A stretch of DNA of 64,000 nucleotides from Enchytraeus crypticus (GCA_905160935.1 CAJHZI010000892.1:1-64000), one strand, 5' to 3'. Shown: positions 42,220 through 54,030, counted from the first letter of the stretch. The notes: generated by a model not told the origin, from the letters alone. A program made the numbers and translations.

Positions 42220-42325
42220 GCCAATGGCGAACCAAGTCAGACATGTAACTACGGATCAGCATGTGCGGGTTCATATCCTCGACTCGCTCGTGAAAACTAT
42301 CGTAAAAATAAGCTTTAGCCTACTG
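42220..42325 (+). mobile_element. Degenerate SINE-A copy
   Basis: GCCAATGGCGAACCAAGTCA, ACGGATCAGCATGTGCGGGT and TCATATCCTCGACTCGCTCG. The tail is decayed. Confidence 0.65.
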
Positions 42326-44010
42326 GTTTTTACTTAATATAAGTAATCCACGAAGCAAGCTCTGTGTTAATCTTTGTTTGAACTAGAAAGGTGTAGAGAG
42401 CTGAGAATCGTTTCCTTTAGAAAAATTACCTTGGCGTAAATATTGCGAAAGTTTCAATAGGGGCAAGATGCGCAAAACAATTCGTAAAATAGTCACCAAA
42501 GCCATTAAGAAGGACATTGTTATGTTCCACTATTTGTATATTTTTCCCATTCTGTTAAAGTATAATCATCATTCTTTGTAAGGTTTTGCAGCAATATCTG
42601 GCTTTCCTCAGTAGTTGCAATTGTGCCCTCTAACGTGGCTGATTGTTTACGCTTTCCCTATTGAGCAGTGGTTCCAATCACACCCGGACTCAACACGGTT
42701 AACTTTCATAGCATAGGGCCTAAATAAGAAAAACGTTTGGGTAAGAATAAAATAGAAAGTTTGTGTATGATAATTTTTCTCATCAGAGAGGCGCACAGAA
42801 AGTTGAGATCGTGATATCGACCCCGTAAAAGGATATAGCGGCCCGTTAAACTTAACGGGAGGATTTTTACTTATTAGAATATAGATATTCTCGCTAATCT
42901 AACTGTGTGGATATGCTTAAATCTTAGATTATCTAACCCCTCCCCCCATCTCTTTCAGCTTTGCTTCTTCATTTGTTTAGAAGCTTACTTGTTGCTTTGT
43001 TACTTGTTTCGTAAGCTCATTCCAACGTGCATTGATACATTTGTGTGGTTAATAGCGTTAGTCCGGCCAATTGTTGATGCTTTACGACCACTCAACTGTT
43101 ATAAACAAACGAAGCTAAATGAGAATCATTAAGACCAGCCTATGTTGTTATGGTAACTTCAAAACATAACGTTGGAATTAGCGAGCTCTTAAAAGCTACC
43201 AGAGTTCTAAGCTTCCCTTTGTGTCTCAAATTAACTCTTTTGTTTACGAGAAGGATTTTGACATAAAATGAGCTTCAACTGTCATGAATAATATTTTTAA
43301 TCTGAAGCAGTTTTAAGTCACGTTTATTGTAACGTTTGTTGTTCGGATGAAACTGTCAGAGAAAGTTTTGTATTTTATCTTGTTGCGATCACAATTCTAA
43401 CCGTTCATTTGATGTGCGCAAGTTTGTTGAAGTTCAGCTCAAAATTGTCAAAGTCTACGTTAGAATTTCTTAACATAATTGCATTATTTATATATTATTT
43501 CATATATGTTTTTTGTCTTTTACCAATATTATGTGTGGGTTGCTGAACAATAGACCAACCGGTGACAGCACGTGTCGTGTTAAAGGCGACAAAGCACTAA
43601 GATCCAAACCAACGTTATAAAAGGCATTCAGTTGGTGAGCGCCAAGGCTCCAGAAATTGCTACAAATATTATCCAAAACGAATGAAAAATTTTAGTTCTG
43701 ACCAATTTTAATCCATTTTTGCATTTAGCAAAATGTGTCGAGTCATGAATTTCTCTATCTCACTCACTTTCTTTCTGTCAGTCTCTCTCTCTATCTCTCT
43801 CTCTCTCTTAAAAACGTCGCAATGCCTGTTTGACACAATTCATACATATTGCACTGTAGACCTAAGCTAGAGTTCAGTCTTTCATCATTTAACAGCGTTA
43901 TCTCATTTACTATTTATAAGAATTTCACTACAAATTCCATGCATCGCAATTCAGGCATAAATTTTTTTATTAATATATAGTCTAATAAATCTTGTGTAAC
44001 CGGGGGAAAA
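42326..44010. other. About 1.7 kb with no gene seen
   Basis: Plain AT-rich DNA with a short CT run at 43780-43808. No exon was recognised on either strand. Confidence 0.4.
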
Positions 44011-44012
44011 AC

Positions 44013-44185
44013 CAGTGGTTAAAGTGGGGAGGCCGGAGAACTATATTCCCCTGGCATCCATTTTTCTGAGGTTCGTTCCCCTGCTAGGGGTCTATTTTAG
44101 ATACGAGGAGATATGTAAATACTTTACTGGGGGCCCGAAAATTCTGACTAGTTCCCCTAGCTCTCAATTCCCACTTTAACCCCTG
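44013..44185. mobile_element. MITE-like element with terminal inverted repeats (hAT-like ends)
   Basis: Left end CAGTGGTTAAAGTGGGGAGG; the right end's complement is CAGGGGTTAAAGTGGGAATT. The inner parts also mirror (TTCCCCTGGCATCC versus TTCCCCTAGCTC). 173 bp long with no coding capacity. CAG(T/G)GG ends suggest hAT, but I see no clear 8-bp target duplication. Confidence 0.65.
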
Positions 44186-44685
44186 ACTACTGCTTTCTAT
44201 AGAATTTAGAGTCAGCGTTGCCAGGTATTTCAGCAAACAGCTGCACTAATTCTGCCATTGATTGGAAGCCACAATGATATGGGACCGACTGCATACCTAG
44301 TATCATCTGAAATTCTCAGAATGGACTTTTATTTAATGGGCGATTTTGCGCTATTTCATCGATTAGTTTTTTGTTTCTTTTGGAAGAAGAACAAAAGCCA
44401 ACTCATCTGTGTCTATTTCTGCATTAACAATCGAGGTCGAGTACGCTTGGGTTACTGTATAAATAGTCCAATGCGACAGTGGTGAAATTAGGTTATGTTA
44501 CCATAGATGGATCATGGGAGCGACCCCCCCCCCCCCCTATCAATACTACCTCCGTATCACCGAAATATTTTATTTCCTACTTTCAATACTTGAAAAGTCG
44601 GTAAAATTAGAAGATTTTAATTTAAACAATATTATATGAAGGTTCTTCAGATGTTTCGACCGCTCAATCTAAAATCTGCCATAAC
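44186..44685. other. No gene seen
   Basis: A C run of about 14 lies at 44525-44538. Open frame 44258-44485 has no recognised domain. Confidence 0.4.
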
Positions 44686-44689
44686 CGTC

Positions 44690-44885
44690 TGTCTGTCTGT
44701 CTGTCTCTCTCTCTCGTTCTCTCTCTCTCTCTCTCTCTAGTATTCTGCCCTGTGACAGGCCCAAGGCTCATACGCATACCCAGAGTCTTTTTCACGCTTC
44801 ATAAAGAGCATAGAGCACTGGATAGATCAACAAGTTATTTCTTTCACAAATGATAATGCCTTTGCCGAGTTGGTTTCCCTCGCAT
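44690..44885 (-). mobile_element. SINE-C copy with a (CT)n tail
   Basis: CTGT and CT repeats (44688-44738) run into TAGTATTCTGCCCTGTGACA (tail hairpin), AGGCTCATACGCATACCCAG, CTTTTTCACGCTTCATAAAG and ATCAACAAGTTATTTCTTTC. Confidence 0.82.
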
Positions 44886-45019
44886 TAATTAATTATTGCT
44901 TTGTCGCCTATTTCGACACGTGTAGTTTAATCTGTTTTATAATAACAAATTTTTGTGTTATTTATTCCTGTAAAGCCTTCAGTACTTGACGATTTCCATA
45001 TTCAAATAAATCTTTTGTA

Positions 45020-45021
45020 GA

Positions 45022-45064
<43 letters not shown>

Positions 45065-45083
45065 TATAATATATATATATATC
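45020..45083. repeat. (AT)n microsatellite
   Basis: AT dinucleotides with AATATAT shifts. Confidence 0.95.
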
Positions 45084-45195
45084 ACATAAATTATAACCAA
45101 AGCCTGCTCTAGGTTCCCTTTTGTAGTGAATGAATTAAACAATGATAAATACCTTACCATCCTAGATGGGTTTTCAATGAAAATTTATATATGTA

Positions 45196-45197
<2 letters not shown>

Positions 45198-45246
<49 letters not shown>
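45198..45246. repeat. (AT)n microsatellite
   Basis: Pure (AT)n. Confidence 0.96.
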
Positions 45247-45249
<3 letters not shown>

Positions 45250-46025
45250 TATAGAAAGACGGAAATAGTGAAATAATAATGAAAGTGTAAAAGAAATTGT
45301 ATGTATGTTTATTTTTATTTTCATTTGCCTGTCAAAATCAAACGAGCATGGGTCCACTGACGCTTCAATGCAATCTATTAGTGTCAAAAGCAAATTAAGC
45401 ATATTATCAGAATTTAGTATAGAATTCTCTTTAAAATTAAAAGGAAAGAAGCGAAATTTAAAACGTCCATTTGGTCTTTTAACCTCAAATTATTTGTAGG
45501 ACAGTGTAGGTTTAATAAGTCACTAATAATAATAATTAAGCATTTAATTGCTAATTGCTACACGCAACGTTTTCTTTCATAAATGGATAGTTTCAGCATT
45601 TGACGAATCGATTTTACGGTATAATCTTGATCATTACACAATTTCCACTGTCAGTGTCCATGTTTCACTTCAATTATACCAAGTCTGCGTGCGACGATTT
45701 GAGTAATTTCATGTAATTTACTGTAATTTTCATATAATCTAGTGTCAAATATTGTTTGAACACAATAATGGGGTTTAAATGAGAAAAACTACGCCGATGA
45801 TGTATTGAACCGATATTATGTGAAACTGAAGAGATCGAAAACTTCTTTCAGCCGCGAGGTATTGTTTCGTATTGCTTGTAGAGATAAAAAATGCAGACAA
45901 TACTACTTATTTCTATATATTTCTCAACCCTTTGTCCTATATAGTATCAAAATCCTATTACACTTTACATGTATTTACGTATCGATGTAGTCTGCAAAAA
46001 ACGGATAAGAACAACTGATTACAAT
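45247..46025. other. No gene seen
   Basis: Open frames 45305-45499 and 45805-45990 lack recognised motifs. An exon of the neighbouring gene cannot be excluded. Confidence 0.4.
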
Positions 46026-46029
46026 TGAC

Positions 46030-46330
46030 TGAGTCAAGAACGGTTCAAGAACGACATCAAGAACAGTGAAAGAACGACATCAAGAACAGTGAAAGAACGA
46101 CATCAAGAACAGTGAAAGAACAACACAAGAACAAGATCAAGAACAACACAAGAACGAGATAAAGAACAACACAAGAACGAGATCAAGAACAACACAAGAA
46201 CGAGATCAAGAACAACACAGAACGAGATCAAGAACAACACAAGAACGAGATCAAGAAGCGTAAAAGAAATAAATCAAGAACAGTGCAAGAACGAGATCAA
46301 GATAAAGAACAACACAAGAACGAGATCAAG
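46030..46330 (+). repeat. 23-bp minisatellite
   Basis: Left part GAACGACATCAAGAACAGTG + AAA, right part GAACGAGATCAAGAACAACA + CAA, about 13 units. Both parts share the AAGAACRAS core. Confidence 0.93.
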
Positions 46331-48178
46331 TTTCCGGTAGTCAGCTGGATAGAGCTCAATTTTGCTCTTTTTGACGGCCGTTTTATTTGTATTCTGTCTC
46401 GTTGTATGCGATTTGTGTATATTTAGATTCTGTTACAAATAAATGATCACGGTTCTCTCTTCTCACAATAGTTTATTTTTTGAGCCACCCTCTTCACTAC
46501 ATCACAAATCTCTTACATAAATTCTATTGGCGGACATCCGGGGCGTCCGTCCCCTCTACCTCTCCGATCAGACCTAGGCTAGAGGCGGTTAATTAATGCA
46601 GGAGGTGTAGCAGAGGACTGCGGCTATGTTACTACGGCCGTTTAATGTAGCGCTGCAGGATTATGACTGAATTAGGGTTGTAAATATCTCAGCTAATTTC
46701 CCATACTGCTTAATGGTTTTGATAGGCGATCATTTTATTGTCAGAAGTTGTCATTGTAAAAGAGATATAACATTCACTGTAGGTTGTAGGGTATAGCTTC
46801 AGTTGGGCCCGTATGGTTACGGACAACTGATGATTGGACACAAACATAGCGGCATACTGCACTTGTGTAAGAGACAAGTGATCGAATTAACTTAACGCAC
46901 CTAGTCTACACACTAGGTCCTTCTCGGCCTAGATTTAAAATTACTTTTAAAAATATTAATTGATTATAGATTATAGCGTAATTAAATTATACTCTTAATG
47001 ACAAGAAGTTGTTCTTACTAAATCCTTAGTGAAGTTTTTAACTTGGAAAATACGACTCTGAAGTGGTTTCCTGTTACCTAAACTTAGATCTATGATTTAC
47101 GTTCAATAATTAATTAACGTCAATGCGGTAAGTAAATAGGACATTATAGATCGGCTCAGCGAAATATACAGAACTCCAGGGTATAGTGTTTGCAGTTTAA
47201 TTAGAAATATCTATACATGTAGATATCCTTAACAAAACCATAAAGTTGAAAAAGTGCGCTATGTCGCAATTTGGTAACAATAATTGTATTTTATGGTAGA
47301 TTAAAATTACTCAGTGGATGATATTGGTAATTATAGTTAGTATTTTATAATTTTAGTTAAGTCCATTGCAACAACAAGTAGATTTTCAAGAAGTATTAAT
47401 CGCATCATATTTATACCAGATTTTAAAATTTATTTAGTATGGACAGACAAGATATAGCTTTGAATTATCATACTTATCTACGAGTTGATATTATCATTGA
47501 AATCATTGTATAGATCGAATTAGAAAATGTGAGTACAATGACACGTTCAATAACAAGTTGAATAATTGTCCATGTCAATAATTTAATTGAACAAGTTCCA
47601 ATTTGCTGTGGAACGTACATTTCAGAACTTGACGTTAAATGTCGTTGTGGTCATTATGCCGTAAAGAAAATTTACGAGATAGCGCTTTGAGTAATTTGCT
47701 CGAAACCTTTTCAAAGCTTGACTTAAAGAACAGCCCTTTGTGTAGTAAAGTTTTCACCTCGACTGTTGTTGTAGCAGCTGATACCAAATTAAATGAAACT
47801 TCTTGACTTTAAAATTAGTCCATTGACTCTGACTGATATTGTTTTCTTGACATTGGCCAAATTATAGCCCACTCTATGTTGTCATGGGCAACGATGTGAT
47901 ATTTTCTACAGTTGTCTGCTATTAGCTCTACATTGTCGACGAAATGCTGACGTATGGCAGTTGGCCAAATATGTGTTATTAGCTTTTCTTTATCATTCTA
48001 AGTTAATCATGCAAGATATTTACTAAGATCTTTAGCTCGAATATTCACCCACTTATTATTCTGTATCTGAATCTTACTCTTGATCCTTATCAATCGTTGT
48101 CTTTATTAATTGTAGTATTTATCAATTGAAGTCTCTATCAATAGTGGTCCTTATTCTTATCAAAATTAATCCTTTGGC
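46331..48178. other. About 1.8 kb upstream of DCX-EMAP coding sequence, no exon identified
   Basis: The first DCX-EMAP exon found (48312) begins at an acceptor and has no in-frame ATG before about codon 395, so at least one upstream coding exon must exist. I could not identify it here. A SINE-C remnant (TCTGAAGTGGTTTCCTGTTA) lies near 47060. Confidence 0.5.
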
Positions 48179-48179
48179 A

Positions 48180-48295
48180 ATCGTAGTCTTTATCAATCGT
48201 GATCTTTATCAATAGTGATCATTATCAATCGTGATCTTTATCAATCGTGATCTTTATCAATCTGATCTTTATCAATCGTGATCATTATCAATTAT
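48180..48295 (+). repeat. 16-bp repeat (ATCTTTATCAATCGTG)
   Basis: About 7 units with GATCATTATCAA variants, ending about 15 bp before the exon acceptor. TTATCAA words also begin the coding hexapeptide repeat that follows. Confidence 0.88.
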
Positions 48296-48311
48296 CATTT
48301 ATTCTCTGCAG

Positions 48312-50372
48312 GTCAGTCTGATCTCTGGACGTAACTCTAGACTTCAAAATAACGGCCACCGTCTAGTCAACAATCAATCAAACTACCCTTATCAAAGTGG
48401 ACACCCTTATCAAAGTGGACACCCTTATCAAATTGGACACTCTTATCAAAGTGGAAACCCTTATCAAAGTGGACACCCTTATCAAAGTAGACACCCTTAT
48501 CAGAGTGGACACCCTTATCAAAGTGAACACCCCTATCAAAGTGGCTCTTCTCAGGCTGTCAACGACCATCGAAGCTTCGATCCCAGAACCACTGGCTCTC
48601 TCTACACCACAGATAACTACGTGACTCAAGCGAATAGAAATTTTCATTCAGACGGCCAAAATTACGAAGGTTCACGAAACCCAGTAGGCCAAATATCACA
48701 GCCAGCATCTCACCAGGCATTCCAAGCTTCCGGTGATCAGAAGCGAGAGGACAATAGAGCCGAAGAGAGACATTCTTATCCATCATTGGAGTCAAACTCT
48801 CTCGGTAAGGTTCCTGACATTAACTCCAGACAATTTGTAAACGATTTTCAGCATTTATCAACGAATGGCGAAAATTCAAATGGTATATCTAGGGCTAAAG
48901 AGAGATTTCGAAATACAATAGATGATGGCATCAATTCTCCCAACGCGTATGAAGAAAAAGGTGGAAGCCATTCCACGAGAAATCGTCGAATAAGTTTGGA
49001 GAGCCGTCAGCTTGTTCAGAACTTGACTTTAGATCCTGGTGTTCACTCGGACGGTAGTGTTCTAGCGGAAGGTCAAGATAGAAGAAGACTTGCACCTGAA
49101 GTTTATCGAAGAGAACATTTTGCTGCAGCCAATGCCAGAAGCGTGGATTTCTCAGACGTGGAAAGTCTTGGACCTTCAAATGAAGCAGATCTGAGGCATC
49201 AAATAAAGAGACGAGCATCGCTGCCAAACATTGTCAACCCTAGATCACACCCGCGACAGCTGGTGAGGAAAGAAACGTACAGCTGTAGGGATCTGGAGAG
49301 AGCTAATCCAAGAACTGATCCAAGAATCTATGATAACAAACTCTCTAATACATATGGAAATCAGCGTGATTTAAATAACAGAACAATAAAGCAGGTGGAT
49401 GGATTAATTAGACCGAAATCTAGTGACATATACTTAGCCACCTATAACGACTTGCCGAACATTAGCAGCAGCAGCATTTCTTCCAGCAGAAGTATGAATT
49501 CCATCACAGAAAAAGAGTACGGAAAACTGGTAACTTTCTATCGAAACGGCGATGAAAATTTTCCTGGCTTTAAAACCAGCATAAGTTCAAGAGCTTTCGG
49601 TAAATTTGAATTTCTCTTGAATTGGCTTGATCAGAAAATACCGATTCGCGGTGGAATTAGACACGTGTTTGCTCTGCATAGTGGACTGAAGATTTCAGAT
49701 CTTAAAGATTTTCAGTCGGGCTGCTCTTATGTCGTGTCGCACTCTTCTCGATTACGACGCCTAAACTACGGCGACTCTAAAGAAAGAAATTGGCGGGGCT
49801 TCCGTTCACCTTCACCTGATAGCCGACAGAATCCTTACCTTCCAAAGATTAGGGATAGAAGGAAGTCGCGATCGCATCCGATTGTTGGAAGTTATTCTTC
49901 GGAATTGAATGGAAACATGCGAAAGAGGGGTACGAGTTTGACTTACCAAGAGCAGCATGTGCTTAAGTTACGGTACAAAGCACAGCGCGATCAGGAAGAA
50001 CTGAAAGAAAGACAGAAGATGTTGGACAGACAGTTGAAAATAGAGAAAGAATTTAAAGCTAAACAACATCAGGAGGAGATGCAACAACTGCAAGAACAAC
50101 AAGAAAGACAACAACAGATGCGTCAAATGCAAGAACAGCAGCAGCAACAACAACCACAAGAGCAGAACAAAACAACCAGAATTCGACCCGACGTTGGCTT
50201 GAAGTCTTTGTTGATACGCAGCAACACTGACAGATCGAGTCAGCACAAATTGTTGGTTAATCTGAAGACTTACCATACCTATGAAGAACTGCTGGATGCT
50301 CTCACTGCAGCACTGAGACTGGAAAAACCTCCTGTCACTGCTCTATTTACTGCCTCTCCTCCTCATCGTCAG
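48312..50372 (+). CDS. DCX-EMAP-like protein, large exon: hexapeptide repeat, DCX1, coiled coil, first part of DCX2
   Basis: A 687-codon open exon, phase 0 at both ends: acceptor TTCTCTGCAG ends at 48311 and donor CAG|GTATTC lies at 50373. Residues 26-79 are nine hexapeptides (PYQSGH type). Residues 80-400 are Ser/Arg/Asn-rich and probably disordered. Residues 403-486 form DCX domain 1: YGKLVTFYRNGDENFPGFKT, FEFLLNWLDQKIPIRGGIRH, LKISDLKDFQSGCSYVVSHS. Residues about 545-620 form a Glu/Gln-rich coiled coil. DCX domain 2 starts at about 622 (GLKSLLIRSNTDRSSQHKLL, TYEELLDALTAALRL) and is completed by the next exon. DCX domains bind the microtubule wall. In Drosophila, DCX-EMAP works in ciliated mechanosensory cells. 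No initiator Met is present in this exon's early part, so the N-terminus lies upstream. Confidence 0.93.
48387..48548 (+). repeat. In-frame 18-bp coding minisatellite (PYQSGH x 9)
   Basis: Nine 18-bp units CCTTATCAAAGTGGACAC inside the exon: PYQSGH, PYQSGH, PYQIGH, SYQSGN, PYQSGH, PYQSRH, PYQSGH, PYQSEH, PYQSGS. The frame is the same one that runs into the DCX domains. Substitutions affect residues 1, 4, 5 and 6, while Y2 and Q3 are invariant. Confidence 0.92.
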
Positions 50373-50779
50373 GTATTCTACAATTTATTTGTTATTTAGA
50401 GTTACATCGGTCCAAGGCAAAGATTCTTGTTCTTAAATATTTTTGGCTTCTTTGATCAATTGAATGATGAATATGATAGATAAGGAACTCTGTACATGAA
50501 GACATAGAGATCAAGACTTATGAACTGCGACAAGTAGTTCAATTCAGAACATTAACAACGAAAACGTATATAGTAGTTTCGTGGCCGAACTCGGTCTTCG
50601 AGTCTACTTTAAAAACGGAGTTCAATAATAATAATAAACTAAATAAAAATAAAATTTAAATTTGCCGTATGGATTGCAACATGGTCCATAGGACACTTAT
50701 TAGATAAAAGATATTGCAAGCTTATGAGTTAATTTTGAAAAACGCAATAAGGATTACACATAAAAATGCCAAAATAAAA

Positions 50780-50892
50780 AACTGGTAAAGTAAAAGTTAA
50801 AGACAGTTTCCTCACTCGCAAGCGATGTCAGTGATGGGCGAGCCCAGGATTTGAACTCCGCACCTACTGATCCGCAGTTGAGTATCTTACAA
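50780..50892 (-). mobile_element. SINE-A copy
   Basis: AAGTTAAAGACAGTTTCCTC, GCAAGCGATGTCAGTGATGG, GGATTTGAACTCCGCACCTA, GATCCGCAGTTGAGTATCTT. The outermost head is missing. Confidence 0.87.
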
Positions 50893-51181
50893 CATATTAT
50901 TTCCTATAACCACATAATATTATTACATCTTATCTATAGTTCATGTCTGAGAAAAAGTCCTGATTGCATTGTTCATCTACAATAACGTTATTTATTTTAA
51001 TTACCACTAAATCGAGTAAACACCTTATTATGCCATACATTCGATTATTTATTTAGCGGGCAATTTTTTCGCTATTAGATCATCGTTCATTTCTGACAGA
51101 CTTCGACCAGTCCACAACTACAGGCTCTAGTCACTCTGACATCTCTCTATGTGAATAATACTGAACTACTGCCAGCTTTAT

Positions 51182-51252
51182 GAGTTCAATTCACCACAGG
51201 ATCTGTAATATAAAATTTCATGACGTTACCCCTACGCTACTGAGACATTCAA
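51182..51252 (-). mobile_element. SINE-B head fragment
   Basis: AGTTCAATTCACCACAGGAT, AAATTTCATGACGTTACCCC, TACGCTACTGAGACATTC. It ends 40 bp before the exon acceptor. Confidence 0.75.
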
Positions 51253-51291
51253 TAACTACTACAACCTTACTACTGAACGATTCTCTTGTAG

Positions 51292-52030
51292 GTGACAGGT
51301 TTAACTCACCTACTCCACTCTCTCAGGAGTCATCACGAGTTCTTGGCCTGTGGTCAAGAACTCATCCCCAAAGAACTGGAAGTCCTTTCCCAAACCCCCT
51401 CCTTCTCTTCCGTCAATCATCCAATCACGCATCACCCGCCGGACGCTCAGAATCCTGCTGGAAAGATCTCAAACGACCGCACAAGTCACATCCCACTTCG
51501 GTTGAATCCCATATCCATCTCTCAATCTCCGCCAAGGACGCGGAGTTATCCCTCAACGGATGATAATAAAGTTGACGATGGATTTAGCGATAGGCGTCAT
51601 CATTTTGGAAACGAACAAATCAATCATAAACAGACTGGCTATAGTAAGAATTGGGAAAATGGAAAACAACCCCAGGAACGTTTGGACTATACTGGTCACA
51701 CGGAATCGTCGCAGTACGACAGTATAAGACGTACTGGATATCAAGGAAAGTATCCTGGTGGATCTTTCCATAGAACTGGTGAAGATACTTTTACTCATCC
51801 AAGCACCCCAAGGCTGTTGGCAAGGCAGGCAAATGATCAGAGGATTCCAAAACTAGAGACGTCCAATCCAAGATCTGGAAGAGAGGCGAGGGGAGTGGAA
51901 AACCATGAGTTCTCCGAGACGAATTGGTCTGAGAGGTCACGCATGAGGGGACGTCCAAGTGAGGGGAATGTGAGAGGACACACTCGAGCTACTCGTGATG
52001 TAGGGCGGGAGGGTCGACGTGAAGTTAAAG
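51292..52030 (+). CDS. DCX-EMAP-like, exon completing DCX2 plus a charged linker
   Basis: Acceptor TTGTAG ends at 51291, donor AAAG|GTTAGT lies at 52031. Entry is in phase 0 and exit after one base of a codon (739 nt). The first residues, VTGLTHLLHSLRSHHEFLAC then GQELIPKELE, finish DCX domain 2: the conserved Gly-x-x-x-x-x-x-x-L helix and the final strand ending in GQE. The remaining about 215 residues are hydrophilic, rich in Arg/Ser/Asn/Gly/His, with no domain I recognise. They link the DCX pair to the HELP/WD part. The exon is immediately followed by a SINE-C copy (CT run from 52036). Confidence 0.88.
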
Positions 52031-52032
52031 GT

Positions 52033-52035
52033 TAG

Positions 52036-52069
<34 letters not shown>

Positions 52070-52268
52070 TCTCTCTTTTCAGGGCATTGCTAAGTGGCAG
52101 ATTCAAGGTACATATTCATACTCAAAGTCTGCTAGCTCGCTCCATAAGAGCACTCCTTAGATCAACAATTTAATCCCTTTACGCAGTCTATGCCTTATAC
52201 TTACCTTATGTAGCCTATAGCTTGGGAAAAGTATGGATTCTGAGGTGGTTTCCCGTTTCCTTCCACAC
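52033..52268 (-). mobile_element. SINE-C copy abutting an exon donor
   Basis: A CT run (52036-52078) passes into GGGCATTGCTAAGTGGCAGA (tail), GTACATATTCATACTCAAAG, GCTCCATAAGAGCACTCCTT, CTTATGTAGCCTATAGCTTG and TCTGAGGTGGTTTCCCGTTT. Full modules are present. The CT run begins about 5 bp after the donor GT. Confidence 0.88.
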
Positions 52269-52847
52269 GTTAGTGTAATATTATTTTATTTTTTATTTTT
52301 TATCTAGGAATGACATTATAGATGCAAAGCAATCATTTCTTTATCCAGTCAATTGTAACAACAAACACGCACTATAATGAAACGATCAACTATGTTGATA
52401 TTTATCACTTTTAATACCACATATTTAAACAGTTAGGCAAGCTTCTATTAAGAATTATTTTGTTATAGTTCTACTACTTACATTTCTTATTGTTTTCAAA
52501 TGTTCAAACCATTTTGTTAATACTTAAATTTTTCTGATGTCGATAAGTGTTTGCTACTTACGCATATTACATTTCGTCTCTCTTTTTATTCCCTTCGTTT
52601 TTTAGTTACATATTCTTCATTTTTGATTATGTGGTAAAATATCAATCTATTCTACACTGATATTGTGTTCTATTTTCTGCTTTACTTGTATTTTTCATTT
52701 TAATTTTGAAATTTTTATATTTTGTGTTTTTTTGTTGTAATCTGTTGGCACTTTTTCGTATATCATTTGATTTCTTTACGTTATGTCGTGCTTTGTTTCA
52801 CTTTAAATTCTCAGAATATTGTCAGTCTACACATCGTTGTTTAGCAG
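52269..52847 (+). other. DCX-EMAP intron with a SINE-B tail
   Basis: A SINE-B minus-strand tail lies at 52372-52442 (ATAATGAAACGATCAACTAT, ATCACTTTTAATACCACATA). The rest is T-rich intron. The acceptor is TTTAGCAG. Confidence 0.75.
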
Positions 52848-52893
52848 ACGTACATCTGGCGCCACCTGGATTTGAACTACGACTAAACTGGGT
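52848..52893 (+). CDS. DCX-EMAP-like, 46-nt micro-exon at the start of the HELP motif
   Basis: The exon carries DVHLAPPGFELRLNWV. The first base pair completes the Asp codon left open at 52030, and the last two bases (GT) need one more base to give Val. Joined to the next exon it reads RLNWVYGCQC, the expected HELP entry (EMAP family: LxLxWVYGYRG). The acceptor is GCAG (52844-52847) and the donor GT|GTATCC (52894). Without splicing the frame hits a stop a few codons later. The phase fit on both sides supports this short exon strongly. Confidence 0.85.
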
Positions 52894-53824
52894 GTATCCT
52901 TGCAGAGTCTAACACTACCATTTAAATCAATCGATCAATCAATAAGTTAATCAATAGCGTACGGCCGATACTAACTGATCAAACCAATCAATCAAGTTCA
53001 ATCAAGTAAGAAAAGCTTCGTGACTATTTTTAGTCCAAAACGATGCCATTTTACTATTTTATTAGTTCATTTTATTTGCTAATTAATACGTTTTTAATAA
53101 AAAAAATTAACAACATTTATTTCACCAAGTGGTTTGTAGTAAAACTGGCAAGTTCGTAGAGAATTATGCTTCTAAATAAGAGGTCAAAGGTTCAACGATC
53201 TCCTTTCTCGATTCGTTTATACGTAATTTTTCATCTTAGTTTAAACATTATTCTCATCACTTAGATTAAGTTCAAGTTAAAGGCCTGCACATTCACTCGC
53301 TTTTCAATGTTTATTTTATTTCAGCATATTTTGTTATACTATAAAGTATATGTTAAGAAAAATTGGGTTTAAACTTGAGTTTAAAACATAATTTTTGTTC
53401 CATTAGTTCCTGTACACTTTTTATTTTCATTTGTTGACGAGCAATTACATGTAGCCTAAGTTTAGGTTTGATTTTCTTGACTATTTTTTCCCATATATTA
53501 CTGACTATTTTTGTTCCTCAAAATATTGGTTGTAATTTCTATCGAAAAGATATTTTTATTATAAAAATGTATCAGAATAATGGAATTTGTAGTAACTTGA
53601 AGCTTTTCATTCGTGTATCTAAGGTTACAATATGTAGGGTACACCGCTTTCTCGAGGTGTGTTATCTATTCTTTAAATAATGTAAGAACATGAAAATAGT
53701 GTTTCGTTGTTATACTGGGTTATTTTGTACTCCAGTACATTTCTTGTACTACTTTGCTGATTTGCTCGCATTTTATGTCCAAATTATGGAGTTGTATTTA
53801 ATTTTATTACTAATAGTAATTAAC

Positions 53825-54030
53825 ATAACAACAATTAGAGTGCTACAATCATCATTGACAAAATCGAGCACTATTAGTAATATAAATAATATATGTAGAC
53901 TTCACTAGTAGCACTTTGGCAAATTGCTGAACTGTGAATTATCAGGTGCATGGTTCAAATTCCTTGCTCTCCCTAGCATTAATTTGTTTTCAAGATACGA
54001 AACTGACGCTAAATGTGGCTATAGCCATTT
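53825..54030 (+). mobile_element. Repeat E followed by a diverged SINE with a CTGACGCTAAA tail
   Basis: AACAACAATTAGAGTGCTAC and CATCATTGACAAAATCGAGC (repeat E). Then TGCATGGTTCAAATTCC (B-box-like) and GATACGAAACTGACGCTAAA. The head is unclear. Confidence 0.6.

Larger units (their letters stand above)
50373..51291 (+). other. DCX-EMAP intron with SINE-A and SINE-B copies
   Basis: Phase-0 intron. It holds SINE-A (50780-50892) and a SINE-B head (51182-51250). The acceptor is TTCTCTTGTAG. Confidence 0.85.

Noticed and set aside
49968-50276. Minus-strand Leu-rich frame opposite the coiled coil
   Set aside because: A shadow of the Gln/Glu-rich coding strand of the DCX-EMAP exon.
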